Below, piece after piece: positions 1-9,497 of a DNA stretch of 64,000 nucleotides. The notes below the pieces were generated by a model. The model had not been told where the DNA came from, did no database searches, and worked only from the letters and a program-made list of their open reading frames with translations. The stretch is from NCBI GenBank assembly GCA_963971305.1, contig OZ020304.1, positions 5,093,576-5,157,575 of the forward strand, in the 5' to 3' direction. How positions within the stretch are numbered: position 1 is the stretch's first letter; the number at the start of each line of letters is the position of its first letter. A program made the position numbers and the translations under genes. This DNA comes from Arcuatula senhousia (Eukaryota > Mollusca > Bivalvia > Mytilida > Mytilidae).

Positions 1-127
1 TTCAGAGGAGCAAAATTTGTGCCCATTAAAATTTTGTTGAATAATCTCTCCTCAAAACAGATTTAACAGATATGTTGTTAATAAGGAAATACAAATGACA
101 ACAAAGTTCCAGACAATAAATTTTGCT

Positions 128-171
128 ACGCCTGACGCGCGTTTCGTCTATTCAAGACTCATCAGAGGCGC
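128..171 (-). ncRNA. Hammerhead ribozyme, type I, intact core (copy 1)
   Basis: Read on the minus strand: stem I strand GCGCCU, core CUGAUGA, stem II GUCU-UGAAU-AGAC, core GAAA, a minimal palindromic stem III ACGCGCGU (its first A is shared with GAAA), the cleavage-site C, and the return strand of stem I, AGGCGU. All invariant core positions (C3 U4 G5 A6 N7 G8 A9, G12 A13 A14, U16.1, H17) are present. Stem I has five Watson-Crick pairs plus one G-U pair. After a small internal loop it resumes as UUUUG/CAAAA, the layout expected for loop contacts in type I ribozymes. Predicted cleavage lies between plus-strand bases 134 and 133. The very short stem III suggests activity as a dimer. Confidence 0.88.
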
Positions 172-485
172 TCTACCAAAAATATTGAAAATGCAAAACA
201 CTGTATAAATATGAAGAGCATTGAACAGTATGACCAAAAATACCAAACTGGGGAACCAAATTATTCCTAAGATATTCAACCTATGTCTGGGGTAGGAAGA
301 ACCTTAGGGTTTAGACAATTTTGAAATTCAGACGGATAATTTAAAGCTTTGATGCATTCTCCAACTCAAAAGTGTTGGTGCCGGAGCGGGCTAACCTCGG
401 GGAATTTAAACTCCACCAGCAGTGCTAACCTTCACGTGTGTTTGAAATACAAATGACAACAAAGTTCCAGACAATAGATTTTGCT

Positions 486-529
486 ACGCCTGACGCGCGT
501 TTCGTCTATTCAAAACTCACCAGAGGCGC
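486..529 (-). ncRNA. Hammerhead ribozyme with mutated core (copy 2)
   Basis: Same architecture as the first copy, but the core reads CUGGUGA: the invariant A6 has become G. One stem II pair is also weakened (GUUU opposite AGAC). A6 lies in the catalytic pocket, so this copy is predicted to be inactive or poorly active. Cleavage by flanking units would then release a dimeric rather than monomeric product. Stem I (GCGCCU/AGGCGU) and stem III are unchanged. Confidence 0.8.
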
Positions 530-844
530 TCTACCAAACATATTGAAAATGCCAAACACTGTATGAATATGAAGAGCATTGAACAGTATAACCAAAAATA
601 CCAAAACTGGGGAACCAAATTATTACTAAGATATTCAACCTATGTCTGGGGTAGGAAGAACCTTAGGGTTTAGACAATTTTGAAATTTAGACGGATAATT
701 TAAAGTTTAAATGTATTCTCCAACTCAAAAGTGTTGGTGCCGGAGCGGGCTAACCTCGGGGAATTTAAACTCCACCAGCAGTGCTAACCTTATCGTGTGT
801 TCGAAATACAAATGACAACAAAGTTCCAGACAATAAATTTTGCT

Positions 845-888
845 ACGCCTGACGCGCGTTTCGTCTATTCAAGACTCATCAGAGGCGT
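845..888 (-). ncRNA. Hammerhead ribozyme, type I, intact core (copy 3)
   Basis: All invariant core positions are present, and stem I is fully Watson-Crick (ACGCCU with AGGCGU). This improves on the G-U pair of the first copy and looks like a compensatory change. Stem II is GUCU-UGAAU-AGAC. Predicted cleavage falls on the 3' side of the GUC triplet. Confidence 0.88.
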
Positions 889-1559
889 TCTACCAAAAAT
901 AATGAAAATGCCAAACACTGTATGAATATGAAGAGCATTGAACAGTATAACCAAAAATACCAAACTGGGGAACCAAATTATTACTAAGATATTCAACCTA
1001 TGTATGGGGTAGGAAGAACCTTAGGGTTTAGACAATTTAGAGATGTAGACAATAATCAATAATACTGCAAACTTGGTCCAATGTGTATCGAATTTTACCT
1101 TTATACGATGTTTGGAAAAAATGTAGAATTATAACCTAAAACAAAAAAGTTCCTTGAATTTGAAAAAGCCTTTTCAAGACCTTTATTCAGAAACACTTAA
1201 GTTTTTCGTGTGGTAATGTGGTACACATAGTTGAAAAATCGAAAATTTTCAAAAAAAGGACCCGAGAAAATGACCGACATTTGATACTTTTTTACAAATC
1301 TTTTAAGTTCTTAATAATCCATATAATTATGATTGATTACACTACAACGATGAATAGTGTCACATTATGCTTGTTGTACATCCTTGACATCAGATAAGAT
1401 CTAAGTAAGTTGAAAGGACAGCTCTGTAGTTAAACATGATGAAAGATCCAGCATTATCGATGTTGCCAGTGGTGTCTCTTCACAGTTTGTTAAGTAGTAA
1501 AACATAAGTGGCCAGTGTGCGATTGTACATTACAAATATCAAGATTGTTTTTGCACCGT

Positions 1560-2056
1560 TTCTTATTATTATTATTCTTCTTCTTCTTCTTATTCTTCCA
1601 CTTAGTCGTGAACTTGTCCGGAGATCCCAGAGAAAACGACTCCACATATCAATATGAAACTTGGCAGGATAATAGATTGTAAAGAAAGGAAGCTTCGTTG
1701 ACAATCGGAATTTTCAAAATGGCCGTCGTTTCCATGGAAACAGGAAAATGGACTAAATATTGGACATTGCAATATCTCGGTAACCTAGGTGCGCAGGGTT
1801 CTGAAATTTTGTAGGTTGATAGAGCAAAACATTCTCTTTAATAATATGAAAAAAAATTTTGAAGCGATATTTACGGTTTTCGAGATATAAATAAAAATGT
1901 GATTTCTCAAGGGAGATAATCGGGTCGAAATTTTCAAAGTGCTCCGATTTACATGAAAATTGATATTTAGGGGTTTTTTGACATGCTGAAGAGAATAGTG
2001 GCAAACACGGGTCGTTTGGGGGACTTTGTGACTTGCTTGCAATCACAGTTAATACT
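1560..2056. repeat. 490-bp tandem repeat, unit 1
   Basis: First of two head-to-tail units; the word CTTAGTCGTGAACTTGTCCG recurs at 1601 and 2091. The unit opens with a TTC/TTA-rich microsatellite and ends near AATACTTGTT. Open frames on the minus strand recur in both units, but they follow the repeat and overlap in several frames, so I do not treat them as genes. Confidence 0.85.
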
Positions 2057-2548
2057 TGTTATTCTTCTTCTTCTTCTTCTTATTCTTCCACTTAGTCGTG
2101 AACTTGTCCGGAGATCCCAGAGAAAACGACTCCATATATCAATATGAAACTTGGCAGGATAATAGATTGTAAAGAAAGGAAGCTTCGTTGACAATCGGAC
2201 TTTTCAAAATGGCCGCCGTTTCCATGGAAACAGGAAAATGGACTAAATATTGGACATTGCAATATCTTGGTAACCTAGGTGCGCAGGGTTCTGAAATTTT
2301 GTAGGTTGATAGAGCAAAACACTCTCTTTAATAATATGAAAAAAAAATTTGAAGCGATATTTACGGTTTTCGAGATATAAATAAAAATGTGATTTCTCAA
2401 GGGAGATAATCGGGTCGAAATTTTCAAAGTGCTCCGATATACATGAAAATTGATATTTAGGTTTTTTTTGACATGCTGAAGAGAATAGTGGCAAATACGG
2501 GTCGTTTGGGGGACTTTGTGACTTGCTTGCAATCACAGTTAATACTTG
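2057..2548. repeat. 490-bp tandem repeat, unit 2
   Basis: Second unit, differing from the first at scattered positions (roughly 97% identical by eye). It again begins with a CTT-type microsatellite. The array ends just after AATACTTGTT; sequence beyond about 2548 is unrelated. It lies between the two copies of the hammerhead-bearing block. Confidence 0.85.
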
Positions 2549-2689
2549 TTTTATATTGTTTTACAAATTTCCTTAAATATTAAAATATGTAACGTTTCTT
2601 TTGTCTATGAGTAATACCATATCAGCCATACTAGTATATGATTTCTGTGAAATTTCTTTGACCAAGAGCAACTTAATCCGGAAGTAATG

Positions 2690-2900
2690 TGTGTATTAGA
2701 CCTAACGCTCTATCGTGAAAATTGTGGTACATCCCACAAACACAAGAATGACGAATCAGTTGGAAAACGTAATATTTATTAGATAGAGAGAACGGAATAC
2801 TGCTACACAGAAATGAAAGTTGACGATTGGAATGTTAGAGCCACCAAGCTTTATAATGGATGGTTAGTTTTAAAGAGAGAGAAAGCAATTCTTTGATCCT
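2690..2900 (-). mobile_element. Fragment of Penelope-like element, subfamily A
   Basis: The stretch with ACGGAATACTGCTACACAGA and AAAGTTGACGATTGGAA resembles sections at 26800-26860 and 62680-62740 that belong to minus-strand subfamily A relics. No usable reading frame remains. Confidence 0.5.
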
Positions 2901-2924
2901 TTTTGTCTAAATTTCAAAGTTGCA

Positions 2925-3415
2925 ACAAACGGTAACCAAATTATGACTAAGATCGATCTATGCCTCGGGTGAGAAGAATATATGGGTTTTGACAATCTTT
3001 AAAATTGAATAGGATAACTTCACATCTTTGATCAGTTCTCAAACACAAACGTGTTGATTCCTTTTTGGGTTAAGCCCGGGAAATTAAAACTCTACCAGCA
3101 GCGCTAACCATCACGGATGTTATAGAAATCAAAATTACAAAAAAGTTCCCTACAAAAGATTTTAGCAACGTCTGAAGCGTGTTTTATCCACATACGACTC
3201 ATCAGAGGCGCTCGTACCAAAGATTTAAAATGCCAAACACTATAGAGACGAAGAGCATAAACCAATGATACCAAAATGCCGACCTGGAAACCAAATGTCT
3301 TGGTTAGGAAAAACCTCAGGGTTTTGACAAATTTTGAAATTTTGATATCTTTTATGTGTTTTTCAACACAAAAGTGTTGAAGCCGAAGCGGGCAAACCTC
3401 GGGTTTAGAAGTGAT
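2925..3415 (-). repeat. Diverged hammerhead repeat, about 1.4 units
   Basis: An old copy of the 358-bp hammerhead repeat family. The segments GTGTTG...GGGTTAAGCCCGGG and ACTCATCAGAGGCGCTC are recognisable. The ribozyme block at about 3173-3215 (minus) keeps CUGAUGA and part of stem II, but the second core element reads UAAAA instead of CGAAA, and stem III has lost its palindrome. It is predicted to be catalytically dead. Confidence 0.7.
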
Positions 3416-3530
3416 AGTTATGTTTGAAAAGTCTGCTTCATATGACTTAAGAAACAAAGAATGAACAAAGATAGTGCCCATTAGAATGCCAATTGTTTGT
3501 TGAATAACACGTGTCGTATACCAAACTGTA
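3416..3530 (-). pseudogene. Penelope-like reverse transcriptase fragment (motif B region)
   Basis: The minus strand encodes QQTIGILMGTIFVHSLFLKS followed by YEADF. This matches the QQxIGIPMGTNCAPLL...YEADF segment of the Penelope-type RT family seen elsewhere here. The RT sequence runs directly into the diverged hammerhead repeat at about 3415. Only some 30 residues remain and key positions are altered (IPMGTN to ILMGTI). Confidence 0.65.
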
Positions 3531-3539
3531 GAAATATGA

Positions 3540-4690
3540 TATCATTAAGAAAGATTGCTCTGCTAAACCTTAGGTTTTTTAGTCTTAACATAATCGACTA
3601 TCAAATACTTGTACCTGGGTCCTTCGGTCTATTTGAAGAAAAGACATTCATTAAACACAAATAGTATTTGTCCTGATCTTTATTAATGTACATTTTACAA
3701 GAGAAATTGTTTATAAATTCATTGGTTATAAAACATAAAAGAAATATTGATAGTAAAAATATCAAAAGAGAAATCCTTTGAATAAAAATGTTTTGAACAT
3801 ATTGAAATAACAAGATATAATATTCAAATTTAAATGGCAAAAAGGAAATATTAGGAAGATGCTACAACTGATGGAGGGATAAAACATTAACATGTGCATT
3901 TAATAGATTAGAATACTTGAGAAATAGTTTGATGTACTGATCGGTTTCCGTCTGAATGTTGTTCAGATATATAAATTAACATTTTGATGTTTGTATATTT
4001 ACTCTCATGATCCACTAAAGAAAAAAGGGAATGATTAAATAGAAAAATCATAATTACAATAAAAACTTTAGTCCATAATTTTCTTTAAAAATATATTATG
4101 ACGTCACCTCAGACATATGTTACCTGAACATTTAAACAGACAATCACAAAGCTAATGCTTGCTAAAAGCTAATTCAATTGTGTTTTACAAGGAAACCATT
4201 TGCCATCTAATGTACGCCTTAGTGGTAATGAAAAGCTTTTAATAAAATCATTCGAAGTAAAAAAATCTTTTTTTCAAATCATTGACATTTATAAATATTA
4301 TTGAACGTGGAAATATGGAACATTAAGTTTTTTCTTCTCTCTGTGAAGATAGAGATTTTGCCAATGAAAATAAAAGTGCAGTAGTAATTTGAATCATGTC
4401 TGCCTGCTGCACTTTCAAAGTGCGATCACTCGCCCTCGATGCCTTTTCCATTTCATTACATTTCAAACTTTAAAAGAAATTGAAATAATAAAGGAAATGC
4501 CCCCAAGCCTAGAACACTGTTTCCTTCAATTAATTGTATTTCCATCCAGAATTGATAATGATGGCGAAATAAAGGAAAGAGAATAAACAATAGATGCCTT
4601 GGTTTATGAGCTTATAATGGGTTTCTAATCTATGATAATCCATTACCTGAAGACAAAAAAGCAGGAACCTATGCAGGTGTTCTTAATCCT
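3540..4690. other. No gene seen
   Basis: AT-rich sequence with only short, chance-looking reading frames. I see no splice-bounded exon, RNA gene or repeat unit. Confidence 0.5.
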
Positions 4691-4693
4691 GAT

Positions 4694-4819
4694 CATTTTA
4701 AAACCGTTAGAATGAAGAACTATTATTTCATGATTTTATTTATTGTTTTACACTTTCATTTTAAAACCGTTAGAATGAAGAACTATTATTTCATGATTTT
4801 ATTTATTGTTTTACACTTT
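4694..4819. repeat. Perfect 63-bp tandem duplication
   Basis: The 63 bases from 4694 are repeated exactly from 4757, beginning CATTTTAAAACCGTTAGAAT. Perfect identity suggests a very recent slippage or repair event, or polymorphism. There is no coding content. Confidence 0.9.
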
Positions 4820-5035
4820 CATGTATATTCATACATTCTCTGGGTCATAAGATCCACGGAACCGATCTACATCTAATTCCGGCATTAGCCTTTCATTAGA
4901 CACACCTTAAGCTCTGACATTTCTCACATTTAACCCTTTTTCCCGTTTTAACGCATGGTATTCGGAGTTTATCACATTTCCCGTGACCTTTGACATTCAA
5001 ATGACCTATTGTGACCTCTCGGATTCTTCCTTCAG

Positions 5036-5945
5036 GCATCAATAAAGGTTGTTACAAAATTAACGAACTTGGAGTCCTATCTCAATTTTCAAGAAAATAG
5101 ACAAAACAGAGATGACATACCGGATACCGGAAAAAATTAAAGATCGCAATGGTTCTGACTTGTTACAGGCGTCTCAAAAGAAAAGGTGAGTTAAACTTGC
5201 TATTATGGCGCGCCCAACCCTTCTCTTCCAATGTGATCTTAGAATTTGGCAGTAAAACAAAACACAACATGGTTGTAAAGACGTAATAGGGATATTGAGG
5301 TGATCATCTCAGTACAACAATTAGCCAAACATTAATAAAAGCAATCGCTAACCATTACGTTTAACATAGTTTTGAATTTTTTCACCAATATCTGATACCC
5401 AAAGAATTTTTTCTAGAGATCGACTGAGACGTATTCTTTTAAAACTTTGGTCTAATAATCGGTCACGAAGACAGCGGTGTCGTAACAAAGAAATACTGAA
5501 CAATTTGTACAAGCCCTGGAATATCGAATAAATAGTGAAATATAAACACCATAGCCAGGTGAATTATGTATGTTACTTTCCCGGAAAGGAAAATTTATAA
5601 TTTGAACATTTAAGTTGTAAAATTCTGTACAGAGATGACCATCAGGTTCAATTTCAAGATGCAAATCCAAGAATGACGTAAAGCAAATTGATTTTCCTTG
5701 GTTTTCTTTATCTCTTACTCTGAAGGATACATCGAAGGAATCCATCTACCAAACAAGGCGTTGTTGACAGAGAGGACATCATCAATATGTCTGACCATAG
5801 GATTAAAGGAACTAGCCTCTTCCATCTTCTTGTTCTTTACGATTTCTGAAGCAATTCAGAGGAGCAAAATTTGTGCCCATTAAAATTTTGTTGAATAATC
5901 TCTCCTCAAAACAGATTTAACAGATATGTTGTTAATAAGGAAATA
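5036..5945 (-). pseudogene. Penelope-like element relic, subfamily B: RT C-terminal part and 3' region
   Basis: Read on the minus strand: FLINNI (RT), a damaged MGTNxAPL motif B near 5880, then FLDLHLEIEPDGHLCTEFY, INFPFRESNIHNSPGYGVYI and SRAC. These correspond to FLDLHIEFD...NFPxxxSNIPxSPAYGVYIS...YARAC at 45660-45975. The 3' part, from about 5400 down to 5036, matches the subfamily B tail ending in AATAAAGGT-like sequence. Frameshifts make it non-functional. Its upstream end joins the hammerhead array of the right-hand duplicate. I assign Penelope-like from the DFSTLYTTLPH, PMGTNCAPL and RYIDDV motifs seen at the better copy. Confidence 0.72.
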
Positions 5946-5981
5946 CAAATGACAACAAAGTTCCAGACAATAAATTTTGCT

Positions 5982-6025
5982 ACGCCTGACGCGCGTTTCG
6001 TCTATTCAAGACTCATCAGAGGCGC
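5982..6025 (-). ncRNA. Hammerhead ribozyme, intact core
   Basis: Same sequence as the ribozyme at 128-171: CUGAUGA, a 4-bp stem II, GAAA, palindromic stem III and a GUC cleavage site. Confidence 0.88.
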
Positions 6026-6339
6026 TCTACCAAAAATATTGAAAATGCAAAACACTGTATAAATATGAAGAGCATTGAACAGTATGACCAAAAATACCAA
6101 ACTGGGGAACCAAATTATTCCTAAGATATTCAACCTATGTCTGGGGTAGGAAGAACCTTAGGGTTTAGACAATTTTGAAATTCAGACGGATAATTTAAAG
6201 CTTTGATGCATTCTCCAACTCAAAAGTGTTGGTGCCGGAGCGGGCTAACCTCGGGGAATTTAAACTCCACCAGCAGTGCTAACCTTCACGTGTGTTTGAA
6301 ATACAAATGACAACAAAGTTCCAGACAATAGATTTTGCT

Positions 6340-6383
6340 ACGCCTGACGCGCGTTTCGTCTATTCAAAACTCACCAGAGGCGC
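6340..6383 (-). ncRNA. Hammerhead ribozyme with A6G core change
   Basis: Same sequence as the ribozyme at 486-529, with CUGGUGA in place of CUGAUGA. The defect predates the block duplication. Confidence 0.8.
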
Positions 6384-6698
6384 TCTACCAAACATATTGA
6401 AAATGCCAAACACTGTATGAATATGAAGAGCATTGAACAGTATAACCAAAAATACCAAAACTGGGGAACCAAATTATTACTAAGATATTCAACCTATGTC
6501 TGGGGTAGGAAGAACCTTAGGGTTTAGACAATTTTGAAATTTAGACGGATAATTTAAAGTTTAAATGTATTCTCCAACTCAAAAGTGTTGGTGCCGGAGC
6601 GGGCTAACCTCGGGGAATTTAAACTCCACCAGCAGTGCTAACCTTATCGTGTGTTCGAAATACAAATGACAACAAAGTTCCAGACAATAAATTTTGCT

Positions 6699-6742
6699 AC
6701 GCCTGACGCGCGTTTCGTCTATTCAAGACTCATCAGAGGCGT
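6699..6742 (-). ncRNA. Hammerhead ribozyme, intact core
   Basis: Same sequence as the ribozyme at 845-888, with fully paired stem I. Confidence 0.88.
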
Positions 6743-7396
6743 TCTACCAAAAATAATGAAAATGCCAAACACTGTATGAATATGAAGAGCATTGAACAGT
6801 ATAACCAAAAATACCAAACTGGGGAACCAAATTATTACTAAGATATTCAACCTATGTATGGGGTAGGAAGAACCTTAGGGTTTAGACAATTTAGAGATGT
6901 AGACAATAATCAATAATACTGCAAACTTGGTCCAATGTGTATCGAATTTTACCTTTATACGATGTTTGGAAAAAATGTAGAATTATAACCTAAAACAAAA
7001 AAGTTCCTTGAATTTGAAAAAGCCTTTTCAAGACCTTTATTCAGAAACACTTAAGTTTTTCGTGTGGTAATGTGGTACACATAGTTGAAAAATCGAAAAT
7101 TTTCAAAAAAAGGACCCGAGAAAATGACCGACATTTGATACTTTTTTACAAATCTTTTAAGTTCTTAATAATCCATATAATTATGATTGATTACACTACA
7201 ACGATGAATAGTGTCACATTATGCTTGTTGTACATCCTTGACATCAGATAAGATCTAAGTAAGTTGAAAGGACAGCTCTGTAGTTAAACATGATGAAAGA
7301 TCCAGCATTATCGATGTTGCCAGTGGTGTCTCTTCACAGTTTGTTAAGTAGTAAAACATAAGTGGCCAGTGTGCGATTGTACATTACAAATATCAA

Positions 7397-7900
7397 AACG
7401 CGGGGTGGTAAATTTGGATATGTTATACATCGATATTTCAAGGAGTAACCTCTCGTCAGTAGCATTTAAATCAAAACATTGGAAGGTCAAATTCCAAAAC
7501 TGTTGAAAACGAAAAGTACTCCAAACCAAAACATTCGAAAAAGGAAGCCAAATCCAGCATCGAAGATATCGACCATGTGCATAACAAGGAAAGAAACCTG
7601 GTGTTTTAAACATTGTTTAATTTAAAAATCGGAAACAGCGACAAAAATATTAGAAATTTTATGGCAATTCGTGTCAGACAAATCTGACGACCAGGCTTGT
7701 GATTACCTTCGAGGACCTTTGGTCCACCAGCAACGATTATCGCCCAGTGGTTTCAAAATCACAAATACCAAAACTCGGGTTTAAACGGTAAATTTCGATA
7801 TGCCATATATCGATATTTCAAGGAGTAACCTCTTATCAGTAGCATTTAAATCACAAACATTGGAAGGTCAAATTGCGATTGTACATATAAATAATAATTT
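7397..7900 (-). repeat. Dispersed repeat family D, with internal partial duplication
   Basis: Contains CATCGATATTTCAAGGAGTA twice (near 7430 and 7808) and a block that reappears in the opposite orientation at 16085-16400 and, in pieces, at 38270-38372 and 38878-38960. Short frames exist but differ between copies. The element class is unknown. Confidence 0.65.
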
Positions 7901-8299
7901 TTCAAATTTTTAAGATCATCTATGCAGGCCGATTTCAACATTCGTTGTATGCATATATAGTATGTATCTAGCCTTTGTATGTTGCTTTATTGTTTTTTTC
8001 ATCGACCCAGTTGAAAATATATCGTGGTTTATGGACTCACCATGGTTTTCTAATATATGATAACCGATACAAGAAAAACCACGAACTAATCAGTGGTTTT
8101 TAAATCCGATGAACTTTAGTGAACTTACTTTTGACAGTTTTCTGTAACGATATGATACTTTTAATCACAAAATCAAAGAGATTAACATTTTAAAATTTAT
8201 TAAGCTCTCTTTTTTTCATTTCAATGGCTAACAAACAAATAATGTAAATTGTCATCATTTCCGGATTTAAACCACACTAAGCCGATCATTTGCAACGTT

Positions 8300-8515
8300 T
8301 AACGAGTGTGCTATAGCAAGCAAGAACTGCTTACTCTTCCGAAGTTCCTGAGCTCAGTATCGTTTCCACTTTAGTTCACGTTGCTAATTATGGCTTGTTT
8401 GCTTTGTGTTTGTTTTTTTTGTAATGATTTTATGTCTACCGATTTTATCTTTGTCTTTTCGGATTAGATATATGTGATTGTCCCTTTGGTACACCTTTGC
8501 TTTTTTTGTCAATTT
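8300..8515 (+). mobile_element. Penelope-like subfamily A 3' region
   Basis: Carries GTGTGCTATAGCAAGCAAGA, ACTGCTTACTCTTCC and a terminal CCCTTTGGTACACCTTTGCT, as in the 3' ends at 15180-15412 and 26230-26470. It is 5' truncated and non-coding. Confidence 0.7.
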
Positions 8516-8639
8516 GCTTCTCTTTAGTTGAACAAGGTATGGTTTTGTTGAATACATCGCAACTTCTATAGTTTTATATCAAATTTAAATGTCATCGAAG
8601 ATGAATATAAATTCTATGTTATGTCGTCCTTTAACGGAT

Positions 8640-8720
8640 ATGATAGTATTCACTAAAAATCGATATTACAACAAGGTTCCAGTACCTTACGCGTAATTCC
8701 TCTATTCAGAATCACCAGAT
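8640..8720 (-). repeat. Degenerate hammerhead-type fragment
   Basis: ACAACAAGGTTCCAGTACCT followed by TTACGCGTAATTCCTCTATT and CAGAATCACCAGAT aligns with the ribozyme block of the 358-bp repeat. The core (CUGGUGA, GGAA) and stem I are broken. Confidence 0.5.
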
Positions 8721-8723
8721 AAA

Positions 8724-9156
8724 AAATAATGAGATGTAAAATATGTGTAAGCAACACAGCTCACATAAACAAGCGGTACATTAGAAAGACCACAATGATA
8801 AACAGCGAACAGTCATCAACGAGGCCAGTAGGCGCTGCTCGCCGTTTTGCGACTGGCCAAAAATCAAATAAAAATCCATACAATTCAAATAGTCAAAAAA
8901 AAACTCCCTTTGTAATGAAGGAACAGAAAATATCAAAACGGATAGATTAAACAAAAGCTTTGTCAAAGATTATTGGTTTAGGACAGGCACATATAAATGT
9001 GGCGGGATTAAACTAGTATTCTGTGCCCAACTTTTCCCTATCAATAATCCCTGACAAAGCACAAATTAGATTTAACATACAATATAAATCAAATCGATAA
9101 ACTTTCAATTCCCTTAGAGAGAACCTAGACAAAACACAAGAACAAACGAACAGTAG
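8724..9156 (+). repeat. Dispersed repeat family C, left part (split by an LTR element)
   Basis: Begins near GATGTAAAATATGTGTAAGC and includes CACAGCTCACATAAACAAGC and GCTGCTCGCCGTTTTGCGAC. It aligns with copies at 16505-17160, 20290-20549, 21745-21895 (inverted), 29760-30030 and a fragment near 42680. It continues at 11925 after the BEL element. It has no coding frame; the class (SINE-like or MITE-like) is unresolved. Confidence 0.7.
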
Positions 9157-9350
9157 TGTTGTGTGTATTTGGTGTTGGTTTTGCGTTGTGTTTGGGTTTT
9201 CTCTAACTATGATTAAATCGACTTTCAGATTCAAATTCTATTCAGACTCTCAGATTTACAAAACATATAGCATAGAAACGATTCATAACGTCACTGAAAA
9301 CTAGACGACGGCGCCGATGCCGACGTTACATATTCCTGCAATTCTCAACA
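9157..9350 (-). repeat. 3' LTR of the BEL/Pao element
   Basis: 194-bp terminal repeat, TGTTGTGTGTATTTGG to CAATTCTCAACA on the plus strand. It differs from its partner mainly by GATTAAATCGAC versus GAATAAATACGAC and a 3-bp GAC insertion. Confidence 0.9.
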
Positions 9351-9497
9351 TCCTGGGGGCCACGGAAAAGAAATAATCACTGAAAAAACTTAGAATAAAG
9401 TTACATGCAGATCGGTCATTAAAAAGTTATACATACAGATCGATCATGGACAAAATAAAGTCTCTAGTAAACAAAAGTCTCTGATCACAAAAAGTCT

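Larger units (their letters stand above)
85..1040 (-). mobile_element. Retrozyme-like tandem array with hammerhead ribozymes (3 ribozyme copies)
   Basis: Three head-to-tail copies of a roughly 358-bp unit; the ribozyme block recurs at 128, 486 and 845 (spacings 358 and 359). Every unit carries a hammerhead motif on the minus strand. Non-autonomous retroelements made of tandem units of a few hundred bases with type I hammerheads (retrozymes) are known from plants and animals, and the animal ones are reported as small circular RNAs. The unit length, tandem layout and ribozyme type match that class. No protein is encoded. The third unit is incomplete and ends near 1040, where it diverges into unrelated sequence. 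Transcription and processing are inferred, not seen. Confidence 0.82.
1..1542. repeat. Left copy of an apparently identical >=1.5-kb duplicated block
   Basis: This block recurs at 5855-7396 with a constant offset of 5854 bases. I found no substitution or indel in the stretches I compared. It holds the end of a Penelope-like RT fragment (about 1-84), a 2.7-unit hammerhead array (about 85-1040) and about 500 bp of other sequence. Homology stops after the word CAAATATCAA at about 1542 and 7396. The left end lies outside the window, so the true unit is longer. A very recent duplication and an uncollapsed haplotype or assembly artefact are both possible. Confidence 0.93.
5939..6894 (-). mobile_element. 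Retrozyme-like tandem array (second copy)
   Basis: Second occurrence of the three-unit hammerhead array, apparently identical to the first including the mutated middle ribozyme. On the minus strand it lies immediately upstream of the Penelope-like RT relic. Confidence 0.82.
5855..7396. repeat. Right copy of the duplicated block
   Basis: Same sequence as the start of the window. On the left this copy continues into the rest of a Penelope-like RT fragment (5036-5945, minus strand), so it shows what the truncated left copy may look like beyond the window edge. To the right it joins a different dispersed repeat (from about 7397), while the left copy joins a 490-bp tandem repeat. This is therefore not a simple head-to-tail duplication of one 5.85-kb unit. 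Confidence 0.93.

Noticed and set aside
1480..2536. Pairs of 75-97 codon minus frames as small genes
   Set aside because: They recur in both units of a 490-bp tandem repeat, overlap in different frames and include low-complexity microsatellite translation.
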